Source: Sipunculus nudus (lineage: Eukaryota; Annelida; Sipuncula; Golfingiida; Sipunculidae). Taken from it: a stretch of 64,000 bases of DNA. The stretch spans positions 79,710,643 to 79,774,642 of the forward strand of contig CM049307.1 in assembly GCA_026874595.1 (NCBI GenBank), given 5' to 3'. The notes beneath the pieces are model-generated. The model saw only the letters and a list, made by a program, of their open reading frames with translations. It did not search any database and had not been told where the DNA came from. Both the position numbers and the translations under genes were made by a program. Positions 24,240 to 36,864 of the stretch are shown here, piece after piece. Position 1 is the first letter of the stretch; each line of letters opens with the position of its first letter.

Positions 24240-25112
24240 ATCAGCATGGCCACCTGAAGGGTCTGCCTTCACGGACACCGTCATTAAGTGTTATCTATGA
24301 TACACTTGACCACTGATTCTGTTATGTGTAACTAATATTATTATTATATTAGATGATAAAGCTTAACGGAGATTGAATAAAAACTGGTGGTAACTTTTAA
24401 GCTTGGCGGGGAGAAATGAAAGCATTACGTTGTCCTGTGATATATTGGCTAGGGAGAAAAGTGAGATTAGGATGGCTCATCCTTTAGTTTCATAAAGTTA
24501 TCTCCCATATCCGGTGGGGGGGGGGGGGCTTATTTCGGGAGTGGCGCTCATTACGTCGATACCGTAATTATGAATTGTCTGAATGCCATTAGTTGGGGTA
24601 GCCTATATTATAGCCATAGGATGTGGTGAATTCAAAAGTGCGTTTGGGATTGTGTCCGCCGTTGTGTACATGTCCCGCAAGAGATCACTCGGGACTAAGT
24701 TTGCTTTCAGAACTTTTACAATTTACATGCACTTGTTGGTGTCTATTATTTACACGTGTATATTGCTGTTTTTAAATATATAATATTTAAGCCGTATTTC
24801 AAACGGAATTGAAACGTGTATCTTTCCGCAATTGCAACAAAATCAGATTAAACTTAAACCGGCATGTTTTCAGCACTGGCACACCGTTAATGTTTGTCAA
24901 TCATCCTGACTTGCTTAAGTCTATATAATCACGGGGGAAGTCCGTTAGTGAAACCAAGAAACAATCAATTAAATCAGATTGCTCCCATTAACGACTCGGC
25001 CCTCTGTATTTTCAGCTGCCCAGCACCTGTAAAACTACATTTGTATAATTTCATGCCACAGATTCCCTCTCTCCAGGAATAAAGTCTACTGCAGGTTACT
25101 TTTAACCAACCC
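24240..25112. other. Gene-free stretch
   Basis: Nothing is supported. There is a poly-G tract near 24517-24528, and short open frames have no motif. Confidence 0.45.
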
Positions 25113-25423
25113 GGGACCCATCACAGGCACTCGTTTCCAGCACTACAATGGTCTAGAAACCGACAACACATTGAGTATCGGCGATATACCCATTATAAAA
25201 GAACAAGGTAATGAACTCCACCGCTACGCGGGCAAGACAATTTTTTTCACAAGTCCGAATTCCGGAGAATTATCCGCTTCACAGGTATGATCACGCGCCT
25301 TTTTTGCCCGCGTGGCGGTGGAGTTCATTACCTTGTTCTTTTATAATGGGTATATCGCCCATACTCAATGTGTTTTCGGTTTCTAGGCCATTATAGTGCT
25401 GGAAACGAGTGCCTGTGGGACCC
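25113..25423. repeat. Long inverted repeat (hairpin)
   Basis: The arms at 25113-25236 and 25304-25423 are about 122 bases each and are reverse complements with few mismatches. The arm includes GGCACTCGTTTCCAGCACTA, ACATTGAGTAT, AAAGAACAAGGTAATGAACT and CCACCGC. The loop is about 67 bases. A transcript from either strand would fold into a long, nearly perfect stem. It could be a young fold-back element or an hpRNA-type small-RNA source; the sequence alone does not decide. Confidence 0.85.
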
Positions 25424-25521
25424 ATCGTCTGTTTGTCGGCCGGAAATTCTGGACCATCTACGTACCGCCTTATATACACGTAAAAGGTATTTGTCGAACA
25501 AATAACGTCATTTAAAAAAAA

Positions 25522-25524
<3 letters not shown>

Positions 25525-25575
<51 letters not shown>
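25525..25575. repeat. (GA)n microsatellite
   Basis: This is a pure GA run of about 50 bases. Confidence 0.95.
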
Positions 25576-25581
<6 letters not shown>

Positions 25582-25944
25582 GACGGAAAGAGGTCATGGC
25601 CACTTCTTTTCTTGACTTCATAAAAGAAGATTAGTTGTTTGACAAGAGAAATTCAATGTTATTCAACTTCTTTATGATATAACGGTCCATGAGGTAATAA
25701 AGTTTTCTCTTATTCGACCGGAAAACTCGTGTGATAACAGAACCGGAGTCAGCCGATATTTAGCAAGGTTGCTCCCTTTTACCATTGAAGACGACAATAC
25801 AGCATATCCTGACGACGAAACCAGAATTTGGCATAATGACCGGTAAAATTCACTTGATGTGCATGTTCGCGCCGTTTCGGCCCTTTAACCCTTAAAAGTC
25901 TGCTGACTGTTTGAGTGTCGTTACAACTTTCGAAGAATAACGCA

Positions 25945-26385
25945 CTTTAAGGCTCTATGGGGATGCAAATATTTCCTTATTTTTCATAATGTATCATGGC
26001 CTACAAATACGGTGTCACTTACATACAACTGATCAGTCCTTAGCTTTTTAGTATACATTCTAACAAAACCTACCATGAGCGAGAAAACTTCCGTTTCAAC
26101 TCGATATATTGGTAAATCCCTTTGCATGTTTGTTGATTTTCTGGCCGCATGAGTACAAGCATTGCTCGTACGGGTTACTGGACGATAGCACACTTGTAGG
26201 CGATAGATGAAAAAAGCTCCTTACCACAGAGACGAATTTTCAGTTTGTGTTGTGAATTTACATGTATTCTTTTGTGTTAAGTCGTCGTTTGTAGTCTACT
26301 GTTATAATCTTATAAAATTTTGGGCTGTTACCACGATATCAATGTAACATGATGGATGACCACTGCAATGCCGTCCTTCGTATGG
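25945..26385. repeat. Dispersed repeat R1, partial copy 3
   Basis: This is collinear with 10385-10800. It shares ATGCAAATATTT, CATTCTAACAAAACC, CATGAGCGAGAAAA, CGGGTTACTGGACG, GGGCTGTTACCACGATAT and GATGACCACTGCAAT. It represents only the right third of the repeat. Confidence 0.65.
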
Positions 26386-26552
26386 CTGGTGTATTCACGA
26401 TTATGTGCATGCATGATTAATGTGTAGTTGTGCGGGCATAAGCCGGCCGACCGGATTTATCAATATATTGGGCGGGCAACAACCCCACATTTTTTCTCGG
26501 AAAATATGTAAAAGATCATGTTCTTTTCATAACCTCTCTCTGTGAGCCTTTG

Positions 26553-26555
<3 letters not shown>

Positions 26556-26612
<57 letters not shown>
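26556..26612. repeat. (TA)n microsatellite
   Basis: This is a pure TA run of about 56 bases. Confidence 0.95.
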
Positions 26613-26616
<4 letters not shown>

Positions 26617-26997
26617 CTGATGATTAACACTAATAATGTAAAATTCCAAAAGAATATAGTATGCATATATTATTCATGTCGTGAATATTAAACATAAACA
26701 CCCGCAACAAAAGGTACTGCTGGCTCTTATTGGCCGCATTGATGTTATTTTAGGTAGCACAGTAAGACACCATTCATGATCACGAGTTTTTTTTTAATTT
26801 CAAATAAAAACACCTACAAATATATTTTCCCTATTCGACCACATTCCAGTTTACCTTGCAGCATAGGTACAGAGGCTACGGTAGAATCAAAGTTATAAAA
26901 ACAAACTGAAATGGCGGGAAGTGACGAATGGTCCGAAATATTGATCAAACATGATAATTCGGGAACTGACAAAAACGCACTTACGTAATCGAGAGGT

Positions 26998-29900
26998 CAA
27001 GTAGATCTAACTCCCTTTCGATCAGGAAAATTGTTAAAAACACCCACAGATAAAAATACTACCCAAGGAGAATTAAAACGAAAATGGGCTGATGATAATT
27101 TAGAATCGGACTCCGACGGAAAAGGAACAAAAGGAAAAACGGTTCGAGGGACAGGCGGACCAACATGGAAATTGGATTGTGGCAAAACGGAACCTAATGA
27201 TGAAACTGAGAGCATTGAGACCTGGTACAGTTACGTGGTTCTTGCCGTCGGCTTTTATCTTGTTTTCTTACTGATGGATTACAGTCTGCCTATGGCGTTA
27301 TCTACAAGGACTTGAAGTCGTATTACACTGCCTACGTCTACAGGCTGTCACTCCCGTTAGCAACACTGGATTTCATGACACATTTTGGTGGTAGGATGAT
27401 TCAAATCTTTCATGGTTTAATAAATGTTTTTTAATAAGGTGTTGTCATTGAGTTGCTTAGCTAATTCAAATCTGGAAAAAATGGATTAAAAATGCAATGT
27501 GTCTGATTTCCGTTTACATATGACCATTTCCTGTGTATTGAAGGGAACCACATATACTTCCCACCGCATTACCTTTTAATTTCACATTACATGTTATAAA
27601 ATAAGCACTTTTTTTTGCTTGACATTTTTATACTCATCATTCTGCTTCATGTTTTCCAAGCAATGCCGATTGGGAAATGAAAATTTGCATATATTTTAAT
27701 GATCTGTTAATATTTGCAGGAAGATTTGTCATTCGCAGTCATCGGCGGCCAGTCTTATTGATATATAGCGTTCATTGCTGATTAACACGTCTCATATTTC
27801 TTAGCATTGTTTACGAGTGCCTTCGTGAAGGTTTTCGGACTGCGTGCTTCTGGATTCATTGGCAGCCTGGTGTCTGCTGGAGGCTTCGTCATCGCCTATC
27901 TTTCCCCGAGTATGTGCCTTCATAAATAACTTATCATAAATTGTGGTGATCAACATGTCTATTAGTACGTTCAGGTTTATTTACTGAGTGAATAGGTATA
28001 ATTTCAAATGATTACTTAATAGTCACCGAACTAGTATTCGTGATACTATATGCAACGAGACGAGAGCAACCATTAATCTATAGGTGCCATCTTGCGGCTC
28101 ATTTTATAAGTTATTACACGTGGCTGCCGGCACACGCATTAGAAAATGCAGAAGTTCCTCATTGACGTCAAACTTGGATCCAAGACTTGCGTTCCACTTG
28201 ATTTAATTTAGTAGCAGATAAAATAATATAAATGTATTGGATTGTCTGGTTGAAATATGTCGTCCGTAGAGATTGATTCTACCAGACTCAGAGAAAATGA
28301 AATAATAATTACTAGGCCATTCCACAAAATACACCAGTACCCACATATCATTGCTATAAGAACTTTTACACATGCATCATATTAAAGGTGCTGTATAACA
28401 TTGCTTTGTGTAACTGTCATCCCCATGGTAGCAGTTCCAATATGAATTGCATAACCATATTCGTTTGTACAATTGATTTTCTTCGATTTAGTACACGCAG
28501 ATTTTAATCATGTCTTGTATTTATTGTAGGTATCGGCTTTGCATTTATGTATCTGTCAGCCATTGTATCTGTTCAAACATTTTTTTGACAAGAGACGTTC
28601 ATAAGCTGCTGGCATTAATAACGCTTGATCAGCTCTTGGTGTGTCCACTATGAGTTCGCTGGTTCGATTCCTCCTCAATAAGAACACATGGCGGGGGTCT
28701 TTGCTGATTAAAGCGGGTATAGTTCTACAATGCACGTGGTTGTGGTTATTGGTCCACCCTATAACCAATAATGAACAAAATAAAATTCACAAGGACAACG
28801 ATCAAAACAGCAGCTCCGTCATGAGCCATAATCAGGAAGTGACGCCATCATCTCATTATAAGGAATTAGACGAGAAAGCTGGTACATTTCGAAAAATGTT
28901 AACCATGTTGAAAGAAAAATTTGACTTCAAGCTTTTCAAGGAGGTTCACTTTACAGTATATGCAGTGGCCTTTTTATCGCTCAGATGGGGTTTTCGATCA
29001 CGTATGCTTTTGCCCCAGACAAAGGCAGCGACATAGGGTTTACACATGAAGACAAAAATTGGTTCGTCTCGTAAACCGGAGTCGGAGGTCTGATTGGTAG
29101 AATGGCATTTGGAGTTATTGGTAACTTTTCCTTATTGCAAGAGCGGCGTTTGCATCTGCAAACGCTTAGTGTTGGTTTGACCGGTGTCTGCCTCGTTCTG
29201 GTGCCAGCTTGTAGAACTCTCACGTCCATGTACATCATTCTTACTGTTTACGGCTTCGCGGTAGGTGAGTATTTAAGGTAATGTACATTCAGAGGATTTC
29301 GTGAGTTTAACCTTTAGCTGTTTTCTTCGAAAGGATATTAAAATATATTCGTCAATGAAACGTGATGTAGACATTATAGTATATAGTAAATGATAAACCC
29401 ACGTTTGGCATCTAGTACTTACTAGTTGTTGACAAGTATAGTAACTTGGGTACTAGTTCTATAATTTGGAATAGAATATAGCTATTTCTGTACAATTACA
29501 CAAGGCTCGTATAGTAAAATACATACCGTGCATGGATATTTATATGCACACCCACTTACTACTTGTAGTGGCAATTACGCCCCCTTTTATAAGCAAGCTT
29601 CTTCTGCTGCCGGCCTGTAAATAAAAGCGCCATTTATTTATTAAATAGTAAAATACACGATTTTATGTGGGATGAAAACTCCTCAAAATACTAATGACTG
29701 GGTAAATTGGATCCCCTGTTGCCATCAAATTTTATTCTCAGGGAATCGTAAATGGCAGGCGGTCATATTGTGATGATACCAGTGGCGCTGTACGACCTCT
29801 TTGGTTCTGACGTCATAACCCGGTCATTTGGCCTCAGTTTGGTGATGATAAGTTTGGCGTCCATGGTGACTACACCTCTCTCGGGGTGCGTGACAAGAAC

Positions 29901-30775
29901 TTGTGCAAAACAAATAATCACGTGTTAGTGTCCTATAATATGATATGATATCATGCGACATTTATTAAACAAGTGTCCAATGGATAAGCCTGTGTTATTT
30001 TAATCTAACAACAACAACTATAATTTTAAAGCAAAGCGGATATTAATCCGATCGGATTTTTGACCATGCGCAACTACGTAAATGTAAAAAACGACGACCT
30101 CAAAATGATTCCCGTGTTCATACTTAACCGGAGCCGACCTTTTGTCCAAAATTCTTTGGCATGTAAAATAAAATCCTGATTCCGTCACACGGCAGAGTAA
30201 AATCTTGTGGGGAAGCTTCTCATATAAATTCGTAATTAACAACAAACGCATACGTCAGTATAGGAGCAATATGCACCCGGCTTAAGGAAAAGGAACCGCG
30301 AAAACTTAATTTATCATGTGTAACATAAGATGATTTTGCTAAACGATAAAGCAAATAAAAATCTGTAAATAAATCAAATGTGGCAGTGATGTTAAATTAA
30401 TTAAAAGTTGGTATTAAAATTTCGCAGATTTTGATCAGCAAAATAATTTGTCCCATTTTCCTGTATTTTATATGGTTTGTGTTGAATTACCAGTATCGTT
30501 TTCACAACTTATATTTCTGCATTACTTTTGTTCCGCAAAATTACCCTGACGTGTATTTTAAAGATTAGTGGTTAATACTTAATGCATTTAAAACAATACT
30601 ATTATATCATCAAATATTTGGGTATTGCAGGTTTTATCCGGGACAGGACAACTTCGTATGACTCGGTGTTTTTCCTGGCCGGCGGATACTACGTTTTAGC
30701 TATGTGTGTAATGATCACAATCCCTGTGTCAAGAAGGGAGAAAAACAACAAGGAACAATACTTGGAACTTCCATA
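26998..30775 (+). pseudogene. SLC16 / monocarboxylate transporter pseudogene with retained introns
   Basis: The exon remnants are about 26998-27390, 27805-27909, 28530-29264, 29759-29885 and 30631-30775. They spell successive parts of a 12-helix MCT of the major facilitator superfamily. These are a GLQSAYGVIYKDL segment after helix 1, ALFTSAFVKVFGLRASGF (helices 2-3), IGFAFMYLSAIVSVQ (helix 4), the FFDKRR signature, a hydrophilic central loop, FAPDKGSDIG with GLIGRMAFGV, a helix ending GLSLVMISLASMV, and YDSVFFLAGGYYVLAMCVM. Family members move lactate, pyruvate or related solutes with protons. The lesions I see are a one-base deletion near 27274, an extra T in the T7 run 28580-28586, TAA at 28602, TGA at 28626, a one-base loss near 28982 and TAA near 29072. 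The last junction also looks out of phase. Introns are present, so this is a decayed gene copy, not a processed copy. The open frame 28641-29036 is only its middle fragment. Clustered assembly errors are a less likely alternative. Confidence 0.8.
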
Positions 30776-31009
30776 GAAATGCCTGATCAATAGAAATGCC
30801 TGATCCAACACAAACGCAGATTTAAGCAAACTTTCCAACATCTGCCTATACTACGTTATAGCTATGTGTGTAATGACCACAATCCTTGTGTCAAGAAGGG
30901 AGGACAAAAGCAAGGGACAATACTTAGAACTTCCATAGAAATGCCTGATCAATAGAAATGCCTGATCCAACACAAACGCAGATTCAAGCAAACTTTCCAA
31001 CATCTGTAA
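30686..31009 (+). repeat. 162-bp tandem duplication of the transporter 3' end
   Basis: The sequence from ATACTACGTTTTAGCTATGT (30686) repeats from 30848 with a constant 162-base offset, with about a dozen substitutions. The unit covers the last coding codons, the TAG stop and the start of the 3' flank. Each unit itself contains AGAAATGCCTGATC twice. Confidence 0.9.
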
Positions 31010-32309
31010 ATACGTATCCGCGGGAGGGTTTACCCTCATTTCTATCAAGGTATAAACAAACTACCAAGAATATTTTAGACACATGGCTAATCCTTTGGGT
31101 CTATGTTTCAGAAAACGGCAGTGGAGTAATGGTCCCTCTGTAGGGAACGCCGGCGTCAGATTTACAAAATTTGGGAGCAATTAACCCGTAGTGAATAAGA
31201 AACCAAACTTTAACTGATGGTGATAATTGTGATTAACCAGAGGCACCAATCGTCGATGTATTCTATAAGGTGTCAGTTTGACGAAATCAGCAGTGAAGTA
31301 AATCCATATTAAGGGATTCGGAACTCATATCAGGCTATATAGTACAGGCAGTTTACCAGATATAGTTGCTAAACCTCACACAAATTGCAACTAAAGGAGA
31401 CTCTTCTGATTTTGATTCCTGAGTATGGCCTTAATGTCAGAAAAAGTCAAAAGCAATTGTGTGGGGGAAGTTTGATAATCTTGACTTGGCAGAAAATACC
31501 TTTTTTTACACTAAATTTCAGCGAATGATCTCTTGGTTATCGTCATGCTTATACTTGTTCAAGTTGCTTTGAAATAAAGTGTATTTCATGAACTGTAATA
31601 CACTATGGTATGGATGCAAAAAAGTCGGCAATCTGTGAATTTAAGGGACATCATGGGCAACATTATCTGAAAATGGCAAAAATCTGTTGATATACATTAC
31701 ACTTTTCGGTTCAGCTTACTTTAAGTCATCTGAGCTATAGTTATAATCAATTGTCTGTCATCCGTCCGTCTGTCTGTCTGTCCATTTGACTGCCATCACG
31801 AATAAAAATGGACAAACAGTTAGATGCCCATAATGTTTCTTACTTCTCCTACCAAACCCTAAATTGGGCTATTACGACTATTGCGACCTGTTGTTACATT
31901 TCATTACTGGCTTATATCAAAACCAGTCGTCTGTATTTGTCCATAGTTATAAACATTCATAAAATACCTTTAAATATTTCCTATGAACGGGCCTAAAATA
32001 GGTCAATATTAATTAAATGTAAACGCTTTGGACCGAAACATTAATTAGGTACCTTATCAAATTAGCAAGAAATATATTTTCGCTAGTAACATAGTAACTG
32101 CTATAGTTAGAGATTTGTTTCAAGGATACAATTTTATTTAATCAAGATTTAATTGTACAAAAGATATTAGTTCAAACTTTGACCATGGCATAATTTATTC
32201 CTGTAAGCACTGCGGATATGATTTCACAGCAAGTACACATAAAGATTTAATCTGGTAAAATTTGAAATTTGAAAATAAAAGCTGACAAACAGGGCAAGTT
32301 ATTGATTTC

Positions 32310-32342
<33 letters not shown>

Positions 32343-34429
32343 GGGCTCTATTTTATTCACTTGCATTGTCAAGCTACAAACAGCCCACTGCTGGTCACTG
32401 GAGGTCACATGAAGGGACCTAAACAGGAGCAATATTATATCTTTTCTTTTACACTTTCAGTTCGGTTTTGCTTTATACAAAAGTTTCCCACCAGAACAAT
32501 CCCAGCACACAGTCCCATTTCCTGGCATACAGCTGTTTAACACCTTGTTATGGCTCTGCGTGTTGGTAAACCCAATCCAAATGTGTCTGTTCACCATAGG
32601 AAGACCGCGTGACCGGAGGTCCGATCAAGAGGGGCAATACTCTCTGTTTTAGCCAGCGGGAACATGTATTATATTTTTTGGCGAAGTCAGTCAAGACATC
32701 TCCTGATTGACACGTGTAGTGGCTCCGTGTTGCCCACAGCCCCAAGCACTGTGTTTATGTTGACACCTTGCGATCGCGCCCGGTCCACTGTTTTTAACAC
32801 TCTTTTACAGGAGTAAGCAAACGGTTTCAAGGCAATAATTTGGCAGGTACAGATTTATTTTAAAGGTAAGAAGCTATTTTTCGTGTTAACTCAACATTCT
32901 TTATAGGTGATTCGGCCCCTTTAAAACAACATAGCCTGCATATGTATAAGAAATTCATCGCTCAGGAGCACCCTTGCAATATACATCAAGTGTAATGGAA
33001 TATCTGTCATTGTTTGAACTGAATATCCAAAACTGTAAAGCTGTTTCATCTCCAGTGTAATCCAAACTATGCCATGCTGAGGTATTGTGGCACATTCAAA
33101 GAAGCTAATTTCCTATTAAATAATTTTAACCAAGCCATGATCCGAAAAAAATAAACCCATCAGTATGCATAATGTGATGTTATATGAACAAAATTAGGGA
33201 AAATGATGGTGATATATAGAATTTTGAATTGATTTATATATCCAGATATATGTTATATTGCAAATGTATGAAAATAAAAATCATGAAACCTAAAAAAATG
33301 ATAAAATAAAAAGTGAGGATCTAATGCAAACTTTTGTTCATTATTTTTCTGCCTATGGAGAATGGGAAATAAAGTGATAAGCCGTGTCCGTCTTCCTGTC
33401 CGTCTGTCCATTTTTCCGTCTGTTGGATCTAATTTCATATCCTATATGTATATACAAAGATGTTGTAACTCCCACCAATCAGCGACTCCTACCCCCTCCC
33501 CCACAATAAAGTCCTTGCACTAGCTCTCTGGGGACGTTTAAATTTATGTAACTGATAAAATGGTATAATAAAAAAAATATAATTTAATTAAATAAACGTG
33601 CCGACTGCTGAAATGTCACTAACTTATCAAGGAGTCAGCCACTGATAATGGTGATATAGTATAGATCTTTTGTTTACAAACTGCACACATGCTTCAGTTT
33701 CATCATTAGAAAACACACGTTCAGATCACAGAGAATTATTTCTTAGTTATCAGTTCAGATCAATCATATCAAACAGTGCCTAGCTTATACTACTACCTTT
33801 TCCTCTCAGGATTTTTCTCCATTTGTTTTTATTTTAGATATTTACCTTCAAGGTCAACTTAGGCTGAGCACCATGACCCATAGGTCCCTTGTTTTATTCA
33901 CCATATCAATAAAATCATGTTGATATGTAATGATCACATGTTAAATTTGACGTCATCCTGTCCATCCTTATCACAAAGTGTCTGTTGTGAGTTACACACA
34001 GGGTTGCAAGCAGTCTGAAAAAAATCTCTGACTCATCCCTGACTATACCCTGACTTTCAGCTGGTTTTCAAGGATAAACTAACCAACCCAATTCAAACAG
34101 TCACTCTACTGCTAACGCAAACCAAATCTTTATTAGAAAAATTGTAACTGAAAAGCAAAGCAAACTGAACCTAAAAATTTGGAATTGACAATTTAACATT
34201 CAAAGAAACAAACACTGTTAACAAGCATTTATCATGTGTAAAAATTTATCACAATGACAACAATTGACTTCAGTTGATCAACTTAACTGTACTCTGTTCT
34301 GCCTTTGTAGTTTGTTACCTGTGCAGATTCATGTCCTTGTATAAAATGTCCCTCTTGCAGATTCACGGGAGCAGGTTGCACCAAATTAACTGATTATACC
34401 TGCCCTCAGGAATTATCGGTCAACACCAA
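31010..34429. other. Gene-free stretch
   Basis: No exon is supported. The plus strand has a CCGTCCGTCTGTCTGTCTGTCC tract near 31760, a T10G20-type homopolymer pair at 32311-32340 and a second CCGTCT-type tract near 33388-33420. CCTGACT words repeat near 34030-34062. Confidence 0.45.
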
Positions 34430-35010
34430 TGGTGCATATCAAATTTAGGAACTTTCCGAAAGGTTCTGCTGTAATACCAAAAACAGCAGTATAACTCTCT
34501 GTATTGTTCTTAAGATTCTTGATGGCGTGGAGTTTCCAAGGCTCCCTGTTGTTAACAGGATGATCAACAACTTTAATATTGTTGTAACACAGCCAGAGAG
34601 CGTCATGCTGCAGGATCTGGGGGTTACTGAAAGACGAGCTCATGACATCGAGATGGACACAAGACTGCAGAGTGACACCAGTCTGTGACATCAAATGAGG
34701 TCAATCCGGATCACAGCTTCAAAGGCTCACCTTGTGTTAAGGAGACAGAATCACTTTGATACACTAACATTTCTATTAAAATCAGGCAGAAGTGTTCAGA
34801 CTCAAGCCATGAGGGATGGCCTTGCAGATGAGCCCAAAGCGGCAGCAGGATATGTGAAGTCCCTGCAGCGTCCCGTCAACTTTCTGCCATGTGGTATTAT
34901 TGTTAGTCCATGGGCATGTTGGTTAGCTGCCAGCCCTGACCGGAAAGTGTACATGCCCAGCAGCACTCCTTCCCTTGGTTTACTGGAGATAAAATGACCC
35001 CATGGCCTTA
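34430..35010 (+). pseudogene. YqaJ-type recombinase/nuclease domain remnant
   Basis: In one plus-strand frame I read VTERRAHDIEMDTRLQSDTS, a stop, HQMRSIRITASKAHLVLRR, then PCGIIVSPWACWLAASPDRK and SLGLLEIK followed by a stop. This matches the YqaJ family order: an acidic helix with an xTRxQ motif, a Trp, RxxRITASxxxxVL, GxxVSPxxxWLAASPDG, and LLEVKCP. The family is a lambda-exonuclease-like PD-(D/E)xK nuclease, often found in expanded, possibly transposon-borne metazoan genes. The conserved Trp before RSIRITAS is TGA at about 34687-34689, one base from TGG. The Gly after ASPD is Arg, and the Cys after EIK is a TGA stop. I find no introns or upstream domain. It is probably dead. Confidence 0.65.
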
Positions 35011-36864
35011 AAATCAATACGGTAGTGGTAGGCCATACATAAAACAAGTTTAAAATCCAAATGTCAATCCCAAAAGGAATTAATATTTGGAATTTGTGGA
35101 AGGACAGTTAGATATACGAACAAATGGACATACAGACAGACAGGTTGTTTACTATAATAAGGCAACTGCTTATTCATATATTAATGAATTATATATGTCA
35201 AATATGTTACTCTTCGTTCTCAAATAATCTTTCATATCTCATGACCTTCTAGAAGTTCTAGAAACTTGTTATCTATCGACTAAAGCAATGCCATATAAGA
35301 CCCGTTAACTATTATCATTCACATGTATTTATTTACTAAAGCTCTCATCGATAATTTAACAGTCGGCCAGTTTTCTCATTCAGTTTTCTCTATGACTTCT
35401 ATAATAGACATTAGAAGACAGGGGCGGATCTAGGATTATGTAATAGGGGATTAAAATTTACAATAAAAACTAAGACTCTAAAAGTTTAATACCCTAAAGG
35501 TTAATACTCTAAAACTCATTTATGGAATGGGGTGTAGCGATCAATATAAGGGGGAACGCAAAAAAGGGTTTACCCCCCCCCCCCCCCCCCCCCCCCCCAT
35601 CGAAAAGTATCTTTTTCTGATTTTCTTAATTCCAGGAACAGTGCTCCTTCGGTCGTGGGTGGAGTTTTTTTGCTGGTTTTTTTTTTGCCTATTGACTTTA
35701 GCGGCGAGAATGATACCAACTGGATCCGACAAAAATCATGTCGAATAACAAATATAGGAGTCACGTGTATATCTTGCATTGGGGAAATTCTTCTCTCATA
35801 AAACAGACATGAAAATGTTCGGTACGGGCTGCAAAAGGCTGCAAAAAATTCTGAATTTTTTACCCTACCTATTTAAATATAAAATAGTTTTTCAGATATA
35901 AATTCAACACACACACACACAAACTCATATTAAGACTTCCTTTGCAAAACAATCACTGAAATTAAATCTTTTTATTAATTTCTCTAGCTTTATTATCACG
36001 TATTTCATAAGTATATTACACATTTGTGTGGCACTGTATACAATCACATTTAAATTGCACATAACAAAACAAACAAAAATACATAAAATACTGATGTGTA
36101 TCAGAAGAGAATTTTTATATAATTAATTTTAATTCTAATCACATATTTAAATGCAACATAATTCCATTACATTTTATAATGGGACACTTAAAGATAAATT
36201 TAAATTACTACTAATGCTCATCAATAAAGTATTATATTGATATTATTCGCTCACGTATGAAGCATTCTTAATATACGTACTATGTCTGCCATCAATAATA
36301 TACAACATCAAGACCGATATGACATTTGTAAAGTGAAATAGATATTCTAATATTATCAGTCAATAAACTTAAATTCTCATCTTTCAAAACAATTCTTTAC
36401 TGCGCTTGCCAATGAAGTTATTTCAATAACATATGATCAGGGAAATTTGTTTGCATTGTTTACAGAGTATACGTGCACATACCAGTGATATATAGTAACA
36501 ACGTGCATTGCAGAAATATCATGTTTGTATATTTATACATTAGCAGAGACTTGCATTAACTTCTTTAACTTTACATCAGGTAAACGTTCTATATAAGAGT
36601 ATAAATTGAAAGTGTGACTCCGGCTTTATCAATTTTTTTATATAGTGTACGGCCAGTAATATAAAACAATAAATAACGATGGGTGAAGTGTATGGATATG
36701 CATACAGTTATATGTAACATATCAGTAATCTTTTACGATAACCTAAGCTTACGTATAAACATATTATTTTTTACGTTTATACATTTGTACACATCCACTG
36801 AGTAATATTAATTTATGAATCTTTAATACATGAAAGTGAACAATCACATTTAAATATTAGAAAC
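35011..36864. other. Gene-free stretch downstream of the receptor gene
   Basis: This holds an isolated CAGGGGCGGATCTAGG motif at about 35416, matching the hAT-like ends seen near 53720, and a long poly-C tract at 35573-35598. The rest is AT-rich and contains the presumed 3' UTR of the minus-strand receptor. No other exon is supported. Confidence 0.45.

Noticed and set aside
28641-29036. 131-codon frame as an independent gene
   Set aside because: It is the central fragment of the SLC16 pseudogene, cut by stops and frameshifts on both sides.
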